Assembly (NCBI GenBank): GCA_900543585.1
Contig: UQRP01000021.1
Location: forward strand, 1-45,017
Source of the DNA: an uncultured Prevotella sp.
Lineage (GTDB): Bacteria > Bacteroidota > Bacteroidia > Bacteroidales > Bacteroidaceae
Length of the DNA stretch: 45,017 nucleotides
Reading direction: 5' to 3'
This document shows positions 1 to 8,053 of the stretch, one piece after another. The number at the start of each line of letters is the position of its first letter. The stretch's first letter is position 1. The notes under the pieces were generated by a model. The model saw only the letters and a program-made list of their open reading frames with translations, was not told where the DNA came from and ran no database searches. The position numbers and the translations under genes are program-made.

Positions 1-52
1 AACTCAACGGGTGATATCAGCCTCTGTTTCTCGGAACATCTAACTGGACACC

Positions 53-736
53 CTAATTATTAAACTTCATCTCTGAGAGGATGAAATACTGCCGCATGGA
101 GGTCGCCATCTGATTGAAGACGGGAATATCCTTGATTTCTTTCGCCCTGTCGCGCATATCCTCGTTGAGCCATCTGCCGGAATTGATATAGCATCCTGCC
201 AACATCCAACCGAGGACATCGCGAAGCTCGTTGAAGCCCTCAGAGGCATAATGAAGCATATTGTTCATCTCCGTCTTCGCCTCTTCATTGATGGGTGCCG
301 ACTCAAAGGCAGCATCGAGAATACGATAGGCCTCCTGCCCCATCTCTAAGAGCAGACGGTCGGTATCGAAAAGCCGGTCGGGGAACAGCTCGCAAGCCAC
401 GTCCCATACCAGATAGCGCACGGCATTGAGGCTCGGCTCGTCAGGATAATATTCCTCCTCAGCATGATACATCGGGACGGGATAACCGTAAAGTTTCATG
501 CACTCATTGGAAAACATGCGCCACACACCCATGTCGGCAACAATATCCTCAAAATAGCAAGTCAGCTTGCAGGCTAAGGTTCGCGTGAAATTCTTATCGG
601 GGAAGTCTTTGCCGACAAAGCCCCGTAACCTGTCATACAGATTATTGGCGAAGCGCGTATAATATCCGTCGGTTGCGCAGGCACAATTATTGGGATGTGC
701 CAGGCGGATATCCTGCGTTGTGATGATTTCTCTCAT
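53..736 (-). CDS. Conserved hypothetical protein, DUF3843-like
   Basis: A 227-residue soluble protein with no signal peptide or membrane helix. It is rich in acidic and aromatic residues and probably all-helical. The N-terminal part (YYTRFANNLYDRL at about residues 26-38, then a CKLTCYFEDIVADM stretch near 56-69) resembles my recollection of the Bacteroidetes-only family DUF3843, but the protein is shorter than the members I recall, so the family call is tentative. Function is unknown. The start is backed by a complete promoter on the same strand (766-796), leaving about 20 nt of leader. It appears to be a single-gene unit, although what lies beyond the left window edge cannot be seen. Confidence 0.7.
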   Translation of the reverse strand: MREIITTQDIRLAHPNNCACATDGYYTRFANNLYDRLRGFVGKDFPDKNFTRTLACKLTCYFEDIVADMGVWRMFSNECMKLYGYPVPMYHAEEEYYPDEPSLNAVRYLVWDVACELFPDRLFDTDRLLLEMGQEAYRILDAAFESAPINEEAKTEMNNMLHYASEGFNELRDVLGWMLAGCYINSGRWLNEDMRDRAKEIKDIPVFNQMATSMRQYFILSEMKFNN

Positions 737-765
737 TTTCTAAGGTTCATAATAGTTTTACGCTA

Positions 766-796
766 CAAAAGTACGCATTTGTTTAATGATAACAAA
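766..796 (-). promoter_or_regulatory. Promoter of the DUF3843-like gene
   Basis: Read on the minus strand: -33 element TTTG (793-796), a 19-bp spacer, and -7 element TACTTTTG (766-773). Both elements and the spacing fit the Bacteroidetes TTTG / TAnnTTTG consensus. The expected transcription start is near 760, about 24 nt before the ATG at 736. Confidence 0.7.
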
Positions 797-871
797 GACA
801 ATCCCGAAAAAACGATGTCGGGAGATAAAAACGCAATGCTTTAGTCCTGTTTCACCATAAAAAGGAAACAA

Positions 872-896
872 GGCTAATGACAAGAAATCATTAGCC
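872..896 (-). terminator. Terminator after the TPR-like gene
   Basis: A perfect 9-bp stem (GGCTAATGA / TCATTAGCC) with a 7-nt loop lies 26 nt after the minus-strand stop at 922. On that strand it is followed by a T-rich stretch, as in an intrinsic terminator. Confidence 0.65.
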
Positions 897-921
897 CTAA
901 TCTGTGTTAGTATGTATTCAT

Positions 922-1425
922 CTACATGCTTGTCTGTCCCATGCCCTGGCGGAACTTCTCCTGCAATTGTTTGGCCATGGCGTTGGCAGGATTCAGTTTC
1001 AGCGCTTCGTCGAAGTTGTCGAGGGCCTGGCGATAGTAGCGCGGTCCGTTCTGCTGCGGACTCATCACGATGAGGGCGGTGTAATAGAATCCGTGGAGCG
1101 TGGCAAGGTCGGAGCGGTCGACAGCCTTCTGAGGTTTCAAGGCTTCTATCTTGCCGATGACGCGCTGAGCCTCATCGACGTACTGCTGGGATTTGCTATC
1201 CTGAGGATTGGTGCAGACGTAGCCGAGCAGAAGCACGGCCTGCTGAACCTTTGGACCGAGGCTGTCGGGCTGCATAGCCTCCAAACGCTGCAAGGCGGCA
1301 AGCTGCTCTGCCAATGAGGGCTGCCGTTGTTGGGCTTGGGCACAGACAAAGGAGAACAAGACAAGGACGAGGATCCACAGACGGCGTAAGCATGTTGCCA
1401 CGGGTTTAGAAATTTGAGATGTCAT
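922..1425 (-). CDS. Secreted TPR-like protein
   Basis: A 167-residue exported protein. An N-terminal signal peptide (basic CLRRL, hydrophobic core WILVLVLFSF, then VCAQAQ near residues 28-33) is followed by a helical domain. The C-terminal helix pair with ALKLNPANAMAKQ matches a TPR motif (about 130-163). I chose the ATG at 1425 because only it gives a clean signal peptide; an in-frame start further upstream adds a tail that is antisense-like within the receptor gene. It overlaps the 3' end of the upstream TonB receptor by 20 nt, so the two are probably translated from one mRNA. It may be an accessory to that receptor. No catalytic residues are recognised. Confidence 0.75.
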   Translation of the reverse strand: MTSQISKPVATCLRRLWILVLVLFSFVCAQAQQRQPSLAEQLAALQRLEAMQPDSLGPKVQQAVLLLGYVCTNPQDSKSQQYVDEAQRVIGKIEALKPQKAVDRSDLATLHGFYYTALIVMSPQQNGPRYYRQALDNFDEALKLNPANAMAKQLQEKFRQGMGQTSM

Positions 1426-3523
1426 AAGCTTTATTACTTTTAAGTGAAACAAATATGCCGATATAGAAAAAGCGGTTGGAACCATTGGTAACGGGCTGCC
1501 CCTGGCGGTAGCCATAGATGTTCCGACGACCAAGGAGATTGCTCAGCGAGCTGTAGACGATGACGCGCTTGCTTGCCAACCACGTGACGCTGGCATCAAG
1601 GCTGTTGAAATAAGGTGTGGTGCGCCCCTCGCTCCTGCGGCCTGAGGCATAGGAGTCGGTCAGCCCAAAGCCCCACACGTCAAAGCCATAGCGCAAGGAG
1701 AGACGGAGGTTGTGACGCGAAGCATACTGCGGGCGGTCCTCGACAAGGTAGTCGAGATAGAGGCGCCGCGAGTCGTTGTAGCTATAGCTGAGTGTCGTGG
1801 AAAGGTTACGTAACAGCGAGCGGTCGTCAATATAGACATCGAAGCCGCGGCTCATGCCATAGCCGTCGGCAGTGTATCGCTCTTGCCGGAAGAGGGGCAG
1901 ATGGCTGTAATGCTTGTAGTAAGCCTCCAAGCGGACGTGAGTCTGACCGAAATGATATTGTGCTCCGGCGATATAGTGAGTAGCCGTGGCAGGGCGCAAT
2001 GTCCCCAGGCTCCGCATCTGTATCGTGTCGGTGACCTCTTGCGCGTATTGCCCGGCAGAGAGAGTAAAAAGCCAACAGGTTGTGGGGCGGTAGTTGAGCA
2101 GCAGTCGTGGCATTATGCTCCAACGATGGGAGCGGCTGGTATATTCTGTGCGCAAGGAGGCTTCAGCAAAGAGATGGCGCAAGAGACGAAGCTGTGTCTC
2201 GGCAAAGAGCGCCGGCAGCTGAATATCGGCAGCATAATGAAAATTTTGCGTCAAGAAGTTGTCCAATAACGTGCGACCATCAACTATCATGTGATAGTCA
2301 ATTCCAGCATGACGGAGGTAGCTCTCTGCACCCAGGGTGGCTTTCACAGCCGACGAAAGGCGATTCGATACCTTTGCCTTGAGATGCAACTCACCCATGC
2401 GGTGGCGATAGCTGTCTGAAGCGACAACTGCTCCATCGACACGTTCCCACACTAAACTGCCCGATGCTCCGGCAAACCAATTCAGTCCACCTTTGCCCGA
2501 CCCTTTGACGACGCTGTTGAGATAGAGGTTGCTCTCACCAAGGTCCAGCCTGCGGCCATCAGTGTCGAGACTCAAAGTGGTACGGTCAAAGCCTAAATAG
2601 GTTTTCCATACACTCGATGTCGTAGGTTGCATCTTCCACTGCGTCTCGCCGGAGAGCTGACGGTAAGGCTCATGCCATGTCCAGCGGTCGGGGAATAGAC
2701 GGTTGTAGAAGCCCAAGTCGGTATAGGCTGCATTCATCGACCAGCTGCCCACCTTGGTGGCCTTCGTGCCTCCAAAGTTCCAATCGTTGAGCGAAGCACT
2801 CACTCCAAGCTTATCTGAAGTCGAGGCATCAGTGGTCTCCATGGGCAGCACCGACGAGAGAGCCTGGCCGTATTCAGCATCGTAGCCGCCCAGGGAGAAG
2901 TTGATGCCCTTGAAGAGGAAGGGCGAGAAACGGCCGCGCGACGGACTGTCGGGGGCTGATGTGGTGTAGGGGCGCAGCACGTGCATGCCGTTGACAAAGG
3001 TCTGGCACTCCTCGCTATCGCCACCGCGCACATAGAGCTTTCCATTCTCACCCACCTTCTGTGTGCCGGGCAGACTTTGCAGCGCCGCCACGATGTCGCC
3101 GCAGCTGCCGCCGTCCTGCACCACATCGAGGGCATCCAACTGCTTCATGCCGTTGGCCTGTCCGAAGGAGAACGTGCTACCCGTGACCACCACCTCGTCG
3201 ATTGTCGTCGTACGCTCACGCAACCGGATGGCCAATGGCTGCTGCCCTTTGCCCAGCACACACTGGCATTCGTCGTAGCCCATGCAAGTGACCATCAGCA
3301 CGGCACTGTCGGCAGCGGTCGTTGTAAATGAGAACCGCCCGAGTGAGTCAGTGAGACAGCCGTCGATGGTGCCCTTCACGAAGACGTTGGCACCGACGAC
3401 AGCCTCGTGACCGTCGGTCACCGTGCCAGAGACCTTCACCACAGAATCCGAGGTGTTCTTCTGTGCGTAGGTGCTAACACAGCCCGTCAGCAGGAGTGTA
3501 AGTATGAGAATGTTGCGTTTCAT
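1406..3523 (-). CDS. TonB-dependent outer-membrane receptor
   Basis: A 705-residue receptor. A signal peptide containing an LTGC motif (so possibly a lipoprotein) is followed by a carboxypeptidase-regulatory-like beta-sandwich (about 30-110, GTVTDG...GANVFVKGT), a plug with the TonB-box-like EVVVTG (about 123-128), LQSLPG and VRGGD, then a beta-barrel ending in an aromatic-rich strand. The family moves nutrients across the outer membrane using TonB energy; the substrate cannot be read. The start is the ATG before KRNILIL at 3523. The promoter's -7 box ends only about 5 nt upstream, so the transcript would be nearly leaderless. It lies downstream of a LytTR regulator gene and overlaps the TPR-like gene. 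Confidence 0.85.
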   Translation of the reverse strand: MKRNILILTLLLTGCVSTYAQKNTSDSVVKVSGTVTDGHEAVVGANVFVKGTIDGCLTDSLGRFSFTTTAADSAVLMVTCMGYDECQCVLGKGQQPLAIRLRERTTTIDEVVVTGSTFSFGQANGMKQLDALDVVQDGGSCGDIVAALQSLPGTQKVGENGKLYVRGGDSEECQTFVNGMHVLRPYTTSAPDSPSRGRFSPFLFKGINFSLGGYDAEYGQALSSVLPMETTDASTSDKLGVSASLNDWNFGGTKATKVGSWSMNAAYTDLGFYNRLFPDRWTWHEPYRQLSGETQWKMQPTTSSVWKTYLGFDRTTLSLDTDGRRLDLGESNLYLNSVVKGSGKGGLNWFAGASGSLVWERVDGAVVASDSYRHRMGELHLKAKVSNRLSSAVKATLGAESYLRHAGIDYHMIVDGRTLLDNFLTQNFHYAADIQLPALFAETQLRLLRHLFAEASLRTEYTSRSHRWSIMPRLLLNYRPTTCWLFTLSAGQYAQEVTDTIQMRSLGTLRPATATHYIAGAQYHFGQTHVRLEAYYKHYSHLPLFRQERYTADGYGMSRGFDVYIDDRSLLRNLSTTLSYSYNDSRRLYLDYLVEDRPQYASRHNLRLSLRYGFDVWGFGLTDSYASGRRSEGRTTPYFNSLDASVTWLASKRVIVYSSLSNLLGRRNIYGYRQGQPVTNGSNRFFYIGIFVSLKSNKAYDISNF

Positions 3524-3528
3524 GCCGG

Positions 3529-3560
3529 CAAAGTTAAGGCATGAAACACATCCCTCCAAA
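3529..3560 (-). promoter_or_regulatory. Promoter of the TonB receptor, almost touching the ATG
   Basis: On the minus strand: TTTG (3557-3560), a 20-bp spacer, TAACTTTG (3529-3536). Both elements match consensus. The predicted transcription start falls at about 3522-3526 while the ATG is at 3521-3523, which predicts a leaderless or near-leaderless mRNA. Confidence 0.7.
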
Positions 3561-3660
3561 TAAGTGGGACAGACAGCTAACTATCGTGCCACTTGCCTAA
3601 GGTTCAGGATGAAATGCAAGGACTTGGGACGAATGACTAAGCAGAAATAGGAGAATTTGC

Positions 3661-4485
3661 TTATCCCACAAACGAACGCAGCTTGCCTACGTAGCTCCTT
3701 GACACGGGCACCACGTGGCGATCGTCACCCACGGTGAGCTGATAGCCGTTGGAGTTACCGTGGGCAGAGAGGATGCGATTGAGGTTGACGATAAACGAGC
3801 GGTGGCACTGAAAGATACTCTTGTCCTTGGCATCGGCAAGAACCGAGGCCAGGGTGGCGCGCAACTGCCGGTGCTCCACACGACCCTCACGCAGAAAATA
3901 GACATCCACAAAGTTCTTTTGCGCCTCGGCATAGAGGAAGTCAGCCATGGGCAGGGTGAGGTTCTCACTCCGTACTGAAGTGTCGTGGAAGGTAATCGAC
4001 TGTCCTTCTTGTGCCGACTCGTCCTTTTGCAGCAGCGTGGCGAGACGATTGCGCAATCGTCTCTGATAGTCGAGGGCAACGAGGGTCAGGGTGATGGGGA
4101 TGCCGATAAGAAAGGTGGCATAGGTGTAGCCTAAGAAATGCTCTATTGACAGCGGGCTCCGGAACCATATCCAGTCAAGGACGAAGTTGCCCACACTGAT
4201 GAGACAGAGCAACAGTAATATGGCCGCACACTCGTGCCACACGCGCCATGTTGCCGTATGGCGAACCAAGGGTTTGAAGACCAACCAACCGTAGACATAC
4301 GTCTCGACGACAGCCAACACCGTGAACGGCAACACCACTCCTAAAACATTGCCGGAGTAGGAGCCCAGCCCAAACGGACGGAAGAAAAAGAGGAAGAAGA
4401 AGACAATGGCACCCGCCACCAGCCCTACATAGAGCCAGTTGCCGTCTTCGTCTTGAGGGAGTGAGCGCAAAAGAAAATTCTTCAT
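3661..4485 (-). CDS. Membrane-anchored LytTR-family transcription regulator
   Basis: A 274-residue protein with about four membrane helices (near 18-36, 46-68, 84-105 and 118-138), a short basic linker, and a C-terminal LytTR DNA-binding domain (about 170-274). LytTR hallmarks include FLYAEAQKNFVDVYF, FQCHRSFIVNLNRI and VPVSRSYVGKL. There is no receiver domain, so the signal is probably sensed at or in the membrane. LytTR domains bind direct repeats in promoters. The start is the ATG before KNFLLRSL; the only earlier ATG lies inside the promoter. It sits 137 bp upstream of a TonB receptor gene on the same strand, so regulating that receptor is a reasonable inference, not something the sequence shows. 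Confidence 0.85.
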   Translation of the reverse strand: MKNFLLRSLPQDEDGNWLYVGLVAGAIVFFFLFFFRPFGLGSYSGNVLGVVLPFTVLAVVETYVYGWLVFKPLVRHTATWRVWHECAAILLLLCLISVGNFVLDWIWFRSPLSIEHFLGYTYATFLIGIPITLTLVALDYQRRLRNRLATLLQKDESAQEGQSITFHDTSVRSENLTLPMADFLYAEAQKNFVDVYFLREGRVEHRQLRATLASVLADAKDKSIFQCHRSFIVNLNRILSAHGNSNGYQLTVGDDRHVVPVSRSYVGKLRSFVG

Positions 4486-4560
4486 AGCGGTGAAAACAAT
4501 GTAGGACAGTCCCCTGAAACATGCCGCACGATAGAGAAGTGCACATATTGAACTGCATTG

Positions 4561-4592
4561 CAAAGATAAACGATTTGTCGAAATCTTCCAAA
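4561..4592 (-). promoter_or_regulatory. Promoter of the LytTR gene
   Basis: On the minus strand: TTTG (4589-4592), 20 bp, TATCTTTG (4561-4568). Both elements match the Bacteroidetes consensus. The leader to the ATG at 4485 is about 70 nt. Confidence 0.7.
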
Positions 4593-4615
4593 TAATTAAT
4601 GTGATATATCCTCTA

Positions 4616-4658
4616 TGCTGTCTCGTACCTCGTCAGACGTATGGACGAGAACACAGCA
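4616..4658. other. Two-part stem-loop in the 4.6-4.97 kb gap
   Basis: An outer stem TGCTGT / ACAGCA (4616-4621 with 4653-4658) encloses an inner stem CTCGTC / GACGAG (4629-4634 with 4644-4649) around a 9-nt loop. It lies just beyond the LytTR promoter. The role is unknown; it may be part of an RNA, a protein-binding site, or chance. Confidence 0.4.
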
Positions 4659-4715
4659 CCTGACAACTTCCTTACCCATTCGTTCAACCTCAAGCCTGAT
4701 TTACGTGACCAAGAG

Positions 4716-4746
4716 TTGTGGCTCCCAATACTTTTCCGTATATTTG
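4716..4746 (+). promoter_or_regulatory. Orphan promoter-like element
   Basis: TTG (4716-4718), a 20-bp spacer, then TATATTTG (4739-4746) fits the consensus. A second -7-like box, TATTTTTG, follows at 4760-4767. No coding sequence begins for 225 bp; a 7-bp hairpin lies downstream at 4787-4808. It either starts a small RNA or gives the regulator gene at 4972 a leader of about 220 nt. Confidence 0.45.
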
Positions 4747-4786
4747 CCGACGTAATTCGTATTTTTGCCTAAGTAAATAATATGCA

Positions 4787-4808
4787 GGCAACCACATAAG
4801 CGGTTGCC
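4787..4808 (+). other. Hairpin downstream of the orphan promoter
   Basis: A perfect 7-bp inverted repeat, GGCAACC / GGTTGCC, with an 8-nt loop. It lies about 35 nt after the predicted start of transcription. There is no U-run directly after it, so it is not a convincing terminator. Confidence 0.4.
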
Positions 4809-4934
4809 CGGCATTGGTTTTCCATGATTTAGTGTATAGCTTGAAATCATCGAAGTGGGCTATCATGCAAAGGATTATTTGATGAAAAGGTAAAGAAATC
4901 CCATTAAATATTTCTGTTTATCAAGGAAAACACT

Positions 4935-4942
4935 TATTTTTG
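4935..4942 (+). promoter_or_regulatory. -7 box before the winged-helix regulator
   Basis: TATTTTTG fits TAnnTTTG and lies 29 bp before the ATG at 4972. No clear TTG is visible at the -33 distance, so support is partial. Confidence 0.45.
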
Positions 4943-4971
4943 CTGCTGAAAAGCAACATCATACTAACAAG

Positions 4972-5787
4972 ATGAGGAAATTGAGCTTTACCGCATGCTT
5001 TGCGCTGTTGATACTGACCATCCTTGCCAGCCTGCACAGCTATCGAGCTGCTGAGGCGGATATGGCACACGACCTCGACCAGGCACTGATGCTCACCATG
5101 GAGATGAAGACAGCGGAATATATCACACCGGACACCGTGCGCACCTACCGCTCGCTGATTAAGAACCCCGTGCTGCGCCAGTGCGCCACCCTGTCTTATT
5201 GTCTCCCCGACGAGCGGCGCACGTCGGTATGCAGCCGCAAGATGCTGTGGCAGCATGGCGGACAACGTTATTATCTCCGTGGCTATGCCAACTGCTCCAT
5301 GGCAACGGTGCTCAGCCTCTCTGACCACCGGCTGCCCCTGACGCTGTCGCTGCTCACACTGCTCAGTTTCGTCATGGCTTTCCTGCCGCGTGTCCGTAGA
5401 CAGCAAGTTGCCCTAGCCCTCGTCAGCCCGACAGGAGCCCTCGTCAGCACGGATAGAACAACCATCTCGACCGATATTATGCCGATGATTGGCGACCTCT
5501 GTTATTGTCCCGACACCCAAGACTTCTTCCACAATGGCAAAGCAATTCACTTTACACCCATGCAACGCCAGCTGATGGAACTGTTCTGGCTGTCCGACCG
5601 CCACACGCTCACCAAGCAGGAGATTTGCGACGCACTCTGGCCACGTAAGGGTGATGCCAACGAGACACTCTACACGCTCATCAAACGACTCAAGCAGACG
5701 CTTGCCGACAATGGCTGTCAGCTGCAAATCACCTCTGACAGAGGAAGAGCGTACCAGTTGGAAGATACTAATAAATCCTCTGAATAA
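4972..5787 (+). CDS. Membrane-anchored winged-helix (OmpR/ToxR-like) regulator
   Basis: A 271-residue protein with a membrane helix at about 5-22, an extracytoplasmic domain of roughly 95 residues with five cysteines (possible disulfides), a second helix at about 121-138, and a cytoplasmic C-terminal winged helix (about 190-265: FTPMQRQLMELF, LTKQEICDALWP, TLYTLIKRLKQTL). The last resembles the Trans_reg_C domain of OmpR/PhoB. There is no receiver or kinase domain, so it looks like a one-component sensor that binds DNA from the membrane, as ToxR does. A terminator-like hairpin separates it from the beta-barrel gene at 5889, its likely but unproven target. Confidence 0.8.
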   Translation: MRKLSFTACFALLILTILASLHSYRAAEADMAHDLDQALMLTMEMKTAEYITPDTVRTYRSLIKNPVLRQCATLSYCLPDERRTSVCSRKMLWQHGGQRYYLRGYANCSMATVLSLSDHRLPLTLSLLTLLSFVMAFLPRVRRQQVALALVSPTGALVSTDRTTISTDIMPMIGDLCYCPDTQDFFHNGKAIHFTPMQRQLMELFWLSDRHTLTKQEICDALWPRKGDANETLYTLIKRLKQTLADNGCQLQITSDRGRAYQLEDTNKSSE

Positions 5788-5793
5788 CAACAA

Positions 5794-5840
5794 GATGCAC
5801 AGCCGTCTGTCAATTGTCAGACAACCGTCAGCATCTTTTT
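5794..5840 (+). terminator. Terminator between the winged-helix regulator and the barrel gene
   Basis: An outer stem GATGC / GCATC (5794-5798 with 5831-5835) and an inner stem GTCTG / CAGAC (5805-5809 with 5818-5822) are followed immediately by five Ts. This fits an intrinsic terminator just after the stop at 5787. Confidence 0.6.
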
Positions 5841-5863
5841 CCCCTCTTATCACTGTCATTACT

Positions 5864-5871
5864 TATCTTTG
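5864..5871 (+). promoter_or_regulatory. -7 box before the beta-barrel gene
   Basis: TATCTTTG followed by C fits TAnnTTTGC and lies 17 bp before the ATG at 5889. No good -33 TTG is visible, which would fit a promoter that needs an activator. Confidence 0.5.
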
Positions 5872-5888
5872 CACCTGAAAATAAAAAC

Positions 5889-8006
5889 ATGGAAGCTAAG
5901 ATGAGAGCAATCACAATGATGACAGCCTTACTGTGCCTGGCAATCACTACACCCCTTAACGCGCAGGAAGCCAAGACGCAGCAGTCCAAGCAACAGGAAA
6001 GCAGAACACCACAAACCCTCCAGGAGGTGGAGGTGAAGGCGGCACGCGTCGTCGGCCGCCCCGACGGCAAGCTCTTCTTGCCCTCAGACGCCCAGCTCCG
6101 CCACTCGGCCAACGTTTATCAGCTACTTGCCATGATGCCCATGCAGGGACTCAAGGTAAATGCCATCACACGCTCTGTCACCCCCGTGGCTATGGACGGC
6201 GGCGTGCAGATACGCATCGACGGCGCCAAGGCCACCGCCAACGACCTGGCTGCCCTCGACACGAAGCACATCCGCAGCATCGACTATATCGACAACCCCG
6301 GTGTGCGCTACGGCGACGGCATCAAGTTTGTCATCAACATCCACACGCGGCGCAGCACCCGGGGCTACGACCTCGGACTCGACGCCACCAACCTGCTCAC
6401 CGACTGGCGCGGCAGCAACACCGTCTATGGCAAATACAACTCGGGCAACAGTCAGCTGGCGCTGTCCTACGACTTTGGCTACAAGAACTTCAAGGGCAAC
6501 CGGCGCGACGAGACTGCCGAGTACACGCTCACCGACGGCAGCGTGGAGCGCGTCACCCGCAACGACCTCGAAAACCGAGACCGCAACTTTAGCCACAACA
6601 TCCAGCTGACCTACAACCTTGCTGACACCACCGACAACGTCTTCCAGGCCTCGTTCGCCACGTCGCTCGACCATACACCCACACAGCAGGATGTCAGGCT
6701 CATCACCACACAGACGCTCCTGCCAGCTGCCGTACTCAGCAGTCAGACCGCCACACAGACCGCACGCAACCGCGACTTCTCACCCGTGCTCGACCTCTAT
6801 CTCTACCGCCGCCTCGGCAGCCGGCAGTCGCTCATGGCCAACGCCACCACCACCTATATCTATACCACCGCCCACAGCACCTACAACGAGGGCTCGCCCT
6901 ATGCCTACGCCGTCGACGGCCACACCTGGTCGCTGTGGTCGGAAGCCGTCTATGCCAACCGCCTCAAGCCCTTCACCCTCTCGGCAGGGGCCAACTACCA
7001 GCAGAAATATGTCGACAACACTTATACGGGTGATGTCGGTGCGCAGACCAAGACGATCACCTCGCAGGTCTATCTCTTCTCGCAACTCAGCGGCTCGCTG
7101 TGGCACTTCCGCTACACGGCAGGACTGGGCTATAACGATCTCCACTACCGCCAGGGCACCCACACCTACGACTTCCACTTCCTCCGGCCGAAGGTCAACC
7201 TTGCCTGGACTATCGACAAGCACTTCACCTTCAGCTATAGCTACGAGGTCTCGCAGTGGATCTCGCGTGTGGCCATGCTCAGCGACACCCGCATCCGGCA
7301 GAATGCCCGTGAGTGGACAGTGGGCAACCCCGACCTCCGGCAGCCCAAGCGCAGGGAGCACACCTGGCGGCTGGCCTACTCCGCGTCCTCGCTCTACAAC
7401 AGTCTCACGGCCTACTACCGCCGCAACCCTCATTGCAACATGGCGCTCTACACCCGCACGGCCGACGACCGGTTTCTCTATACCCAGACCAACCAGCGCG
7501 GCATCAACTTGTTCTATGTCATAGACGAGGCGCAGTGGACCGTCGTTCCCGACCGCTTCATCGTCAACGGCAATGTGGGTATCTACCGTTGCCTGAACTA
7601 TGGCGACGCCTACAAGCACCATTACACCAGCTACACGGGTGGCGTCACGGCCCAGCTCTTCCTCGGCAACTGGTCATTGGTGGGCGACTTCGACGGCGGC
7701 TACCGCTGGCTCGAGGGCGAGACCAAGGGCAACAACAGCGCTACCCTGTCCTTCCAGGTGGGCTATCAGCTCCGCGCCTGGAACTTCTCCCTGGCCTGCC
7801 TCAATCCCTTCAGCCACAATCCCCGCATCCGCAAGGCCGAACTCATCAACGCCGACCTCCACAAGACCGACGTGCTCCACAGCCGCAACGACGGCCAGCT
7901 GCTCAGCCTCACCGTCTCCTGCCAGCTCTCGGGCGGAAAGCGCTATCGCAACGTCAGTCGCAGGAACCGGCAGAGGACCGATACCGATACGGGTATCATA
8001 AAATAG
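5889..8006 (+). CDS. Outer-membrane beta-barrel protein, TonB-receptor-like
   Basis: A 705-residue protein. A signal peptide ending near LNAQEA (about residue 26) is followed by a short linker with EVEVKAARVV, a compact plug (about 55-155: LLAMMPMQGLKV, IRIDGAKA, IDNPGVRYG) and a long barrel. The plug style fits the Bacteroidetes outer-membrane beta-barrel family (OMP_b-brl_3), which resembles TonB receptors but often lacks the N-terminal regulatory sandwich. The substrate is unknown. An alternative ATG at 5901 gives a tighter signal peptide. Synonymous sites are strongly biased to C and G, leaving long open frames on the other strand. It follows the winged-helix regulator gene with its own -7 box. 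Confidence 0.8.
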   Translation: MEAKMRAITMMTALLCLAITTPLNAQEAKTQQSKQQESRTPQTLQEVEVKAARVVGRPDGKLFLPSDAQLRHSANVYQLLAMMPMQGLKVNAITRSVTPVAMDGGVQIRIDGAKATANDLAALDTKHIRSIDYIDNPGVRYGDGIKFVINIHTRRSTRGYDLGLDATNLLTDWRGSNTVYGKYNSGNSQLALSYDFGYKNFKGNRRDETAEYTLTDGSVERVTRNDLENRDRNFSHNIQLTYNLADTTDNVFQASFATSLDHTPTQQDVRLITTQTLLPAAVLSSQTATQTARNRDFSPVLDLYLYRRLGSRQSLMANATTTYIYTTAHSTYNEGSPYAYAVDGHTWSLWSEAVYANRLKPFTLSAGANYQQKYVDNTYTGDVGAQTKTITSQVYLFSQLSGSLWHFRYTAGLGYNDLHYRQGTHTYDFHFLRPKVNLAWTIDKHFTFSYSYEVSQWISRVAMLSDTRIRQNAREWTVGNPDLRQPKRREHTWRLAYSASSLYNSLTAYYRRNPHCNMALYTRTADDRFLYTQTNQRGINLFYVIDEAQWTVVPDRFIVNGNVGIYRCLNYGDAYKHHYTSYTGGVTAQLFLGNWSLVGDFDGGYRWLEGETKGNNSATLSFQVGYQLRAWNFSLACLNPFSHNPRIRKAELINADLHKTDVLHSRNDGQLLSLTVSCQLSGGKRYRNVSRRNRQRTDTDTGIIK

Positions 8007-8016
8007 ATTAATTTCT

Positions 8017-8047
8017 TTTGCCATCTCATCATGAAACGCTACCTTTG
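8017..8047 (+). promoter_or_regulatory. Promoter of the metal-receptor gene pair
   Basis: TTTG (8017-8020), a 19-bp spacer, TACCTTTG (8040-8047). Both elements match consensus. Transcription should start near 8052, which argues against translation from the in-frame TTG at 8018. Confidence 0.7.
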
Positions 8048-8053
8048 CGCATT

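Noticed and set aside
1..63. Plus-strand open frame of 20 codons at the left edge ending in TAA at 61-63
   Set aside because: It overlaps the end of the convergent gene at 53, shows no recognised motif, and its upstream part is outside the window; it cannot be told from chance.
6123..7622. Long minus-strand open frames (6123-6674 and 6780-7622) opposite the barrel gene
   Set aside because: They lie wholly inside a well-supported receptor-like gene; their low-complexity V/G/A/E composition reflects the C/G-ending codons of that gene. No promoter or known domain.
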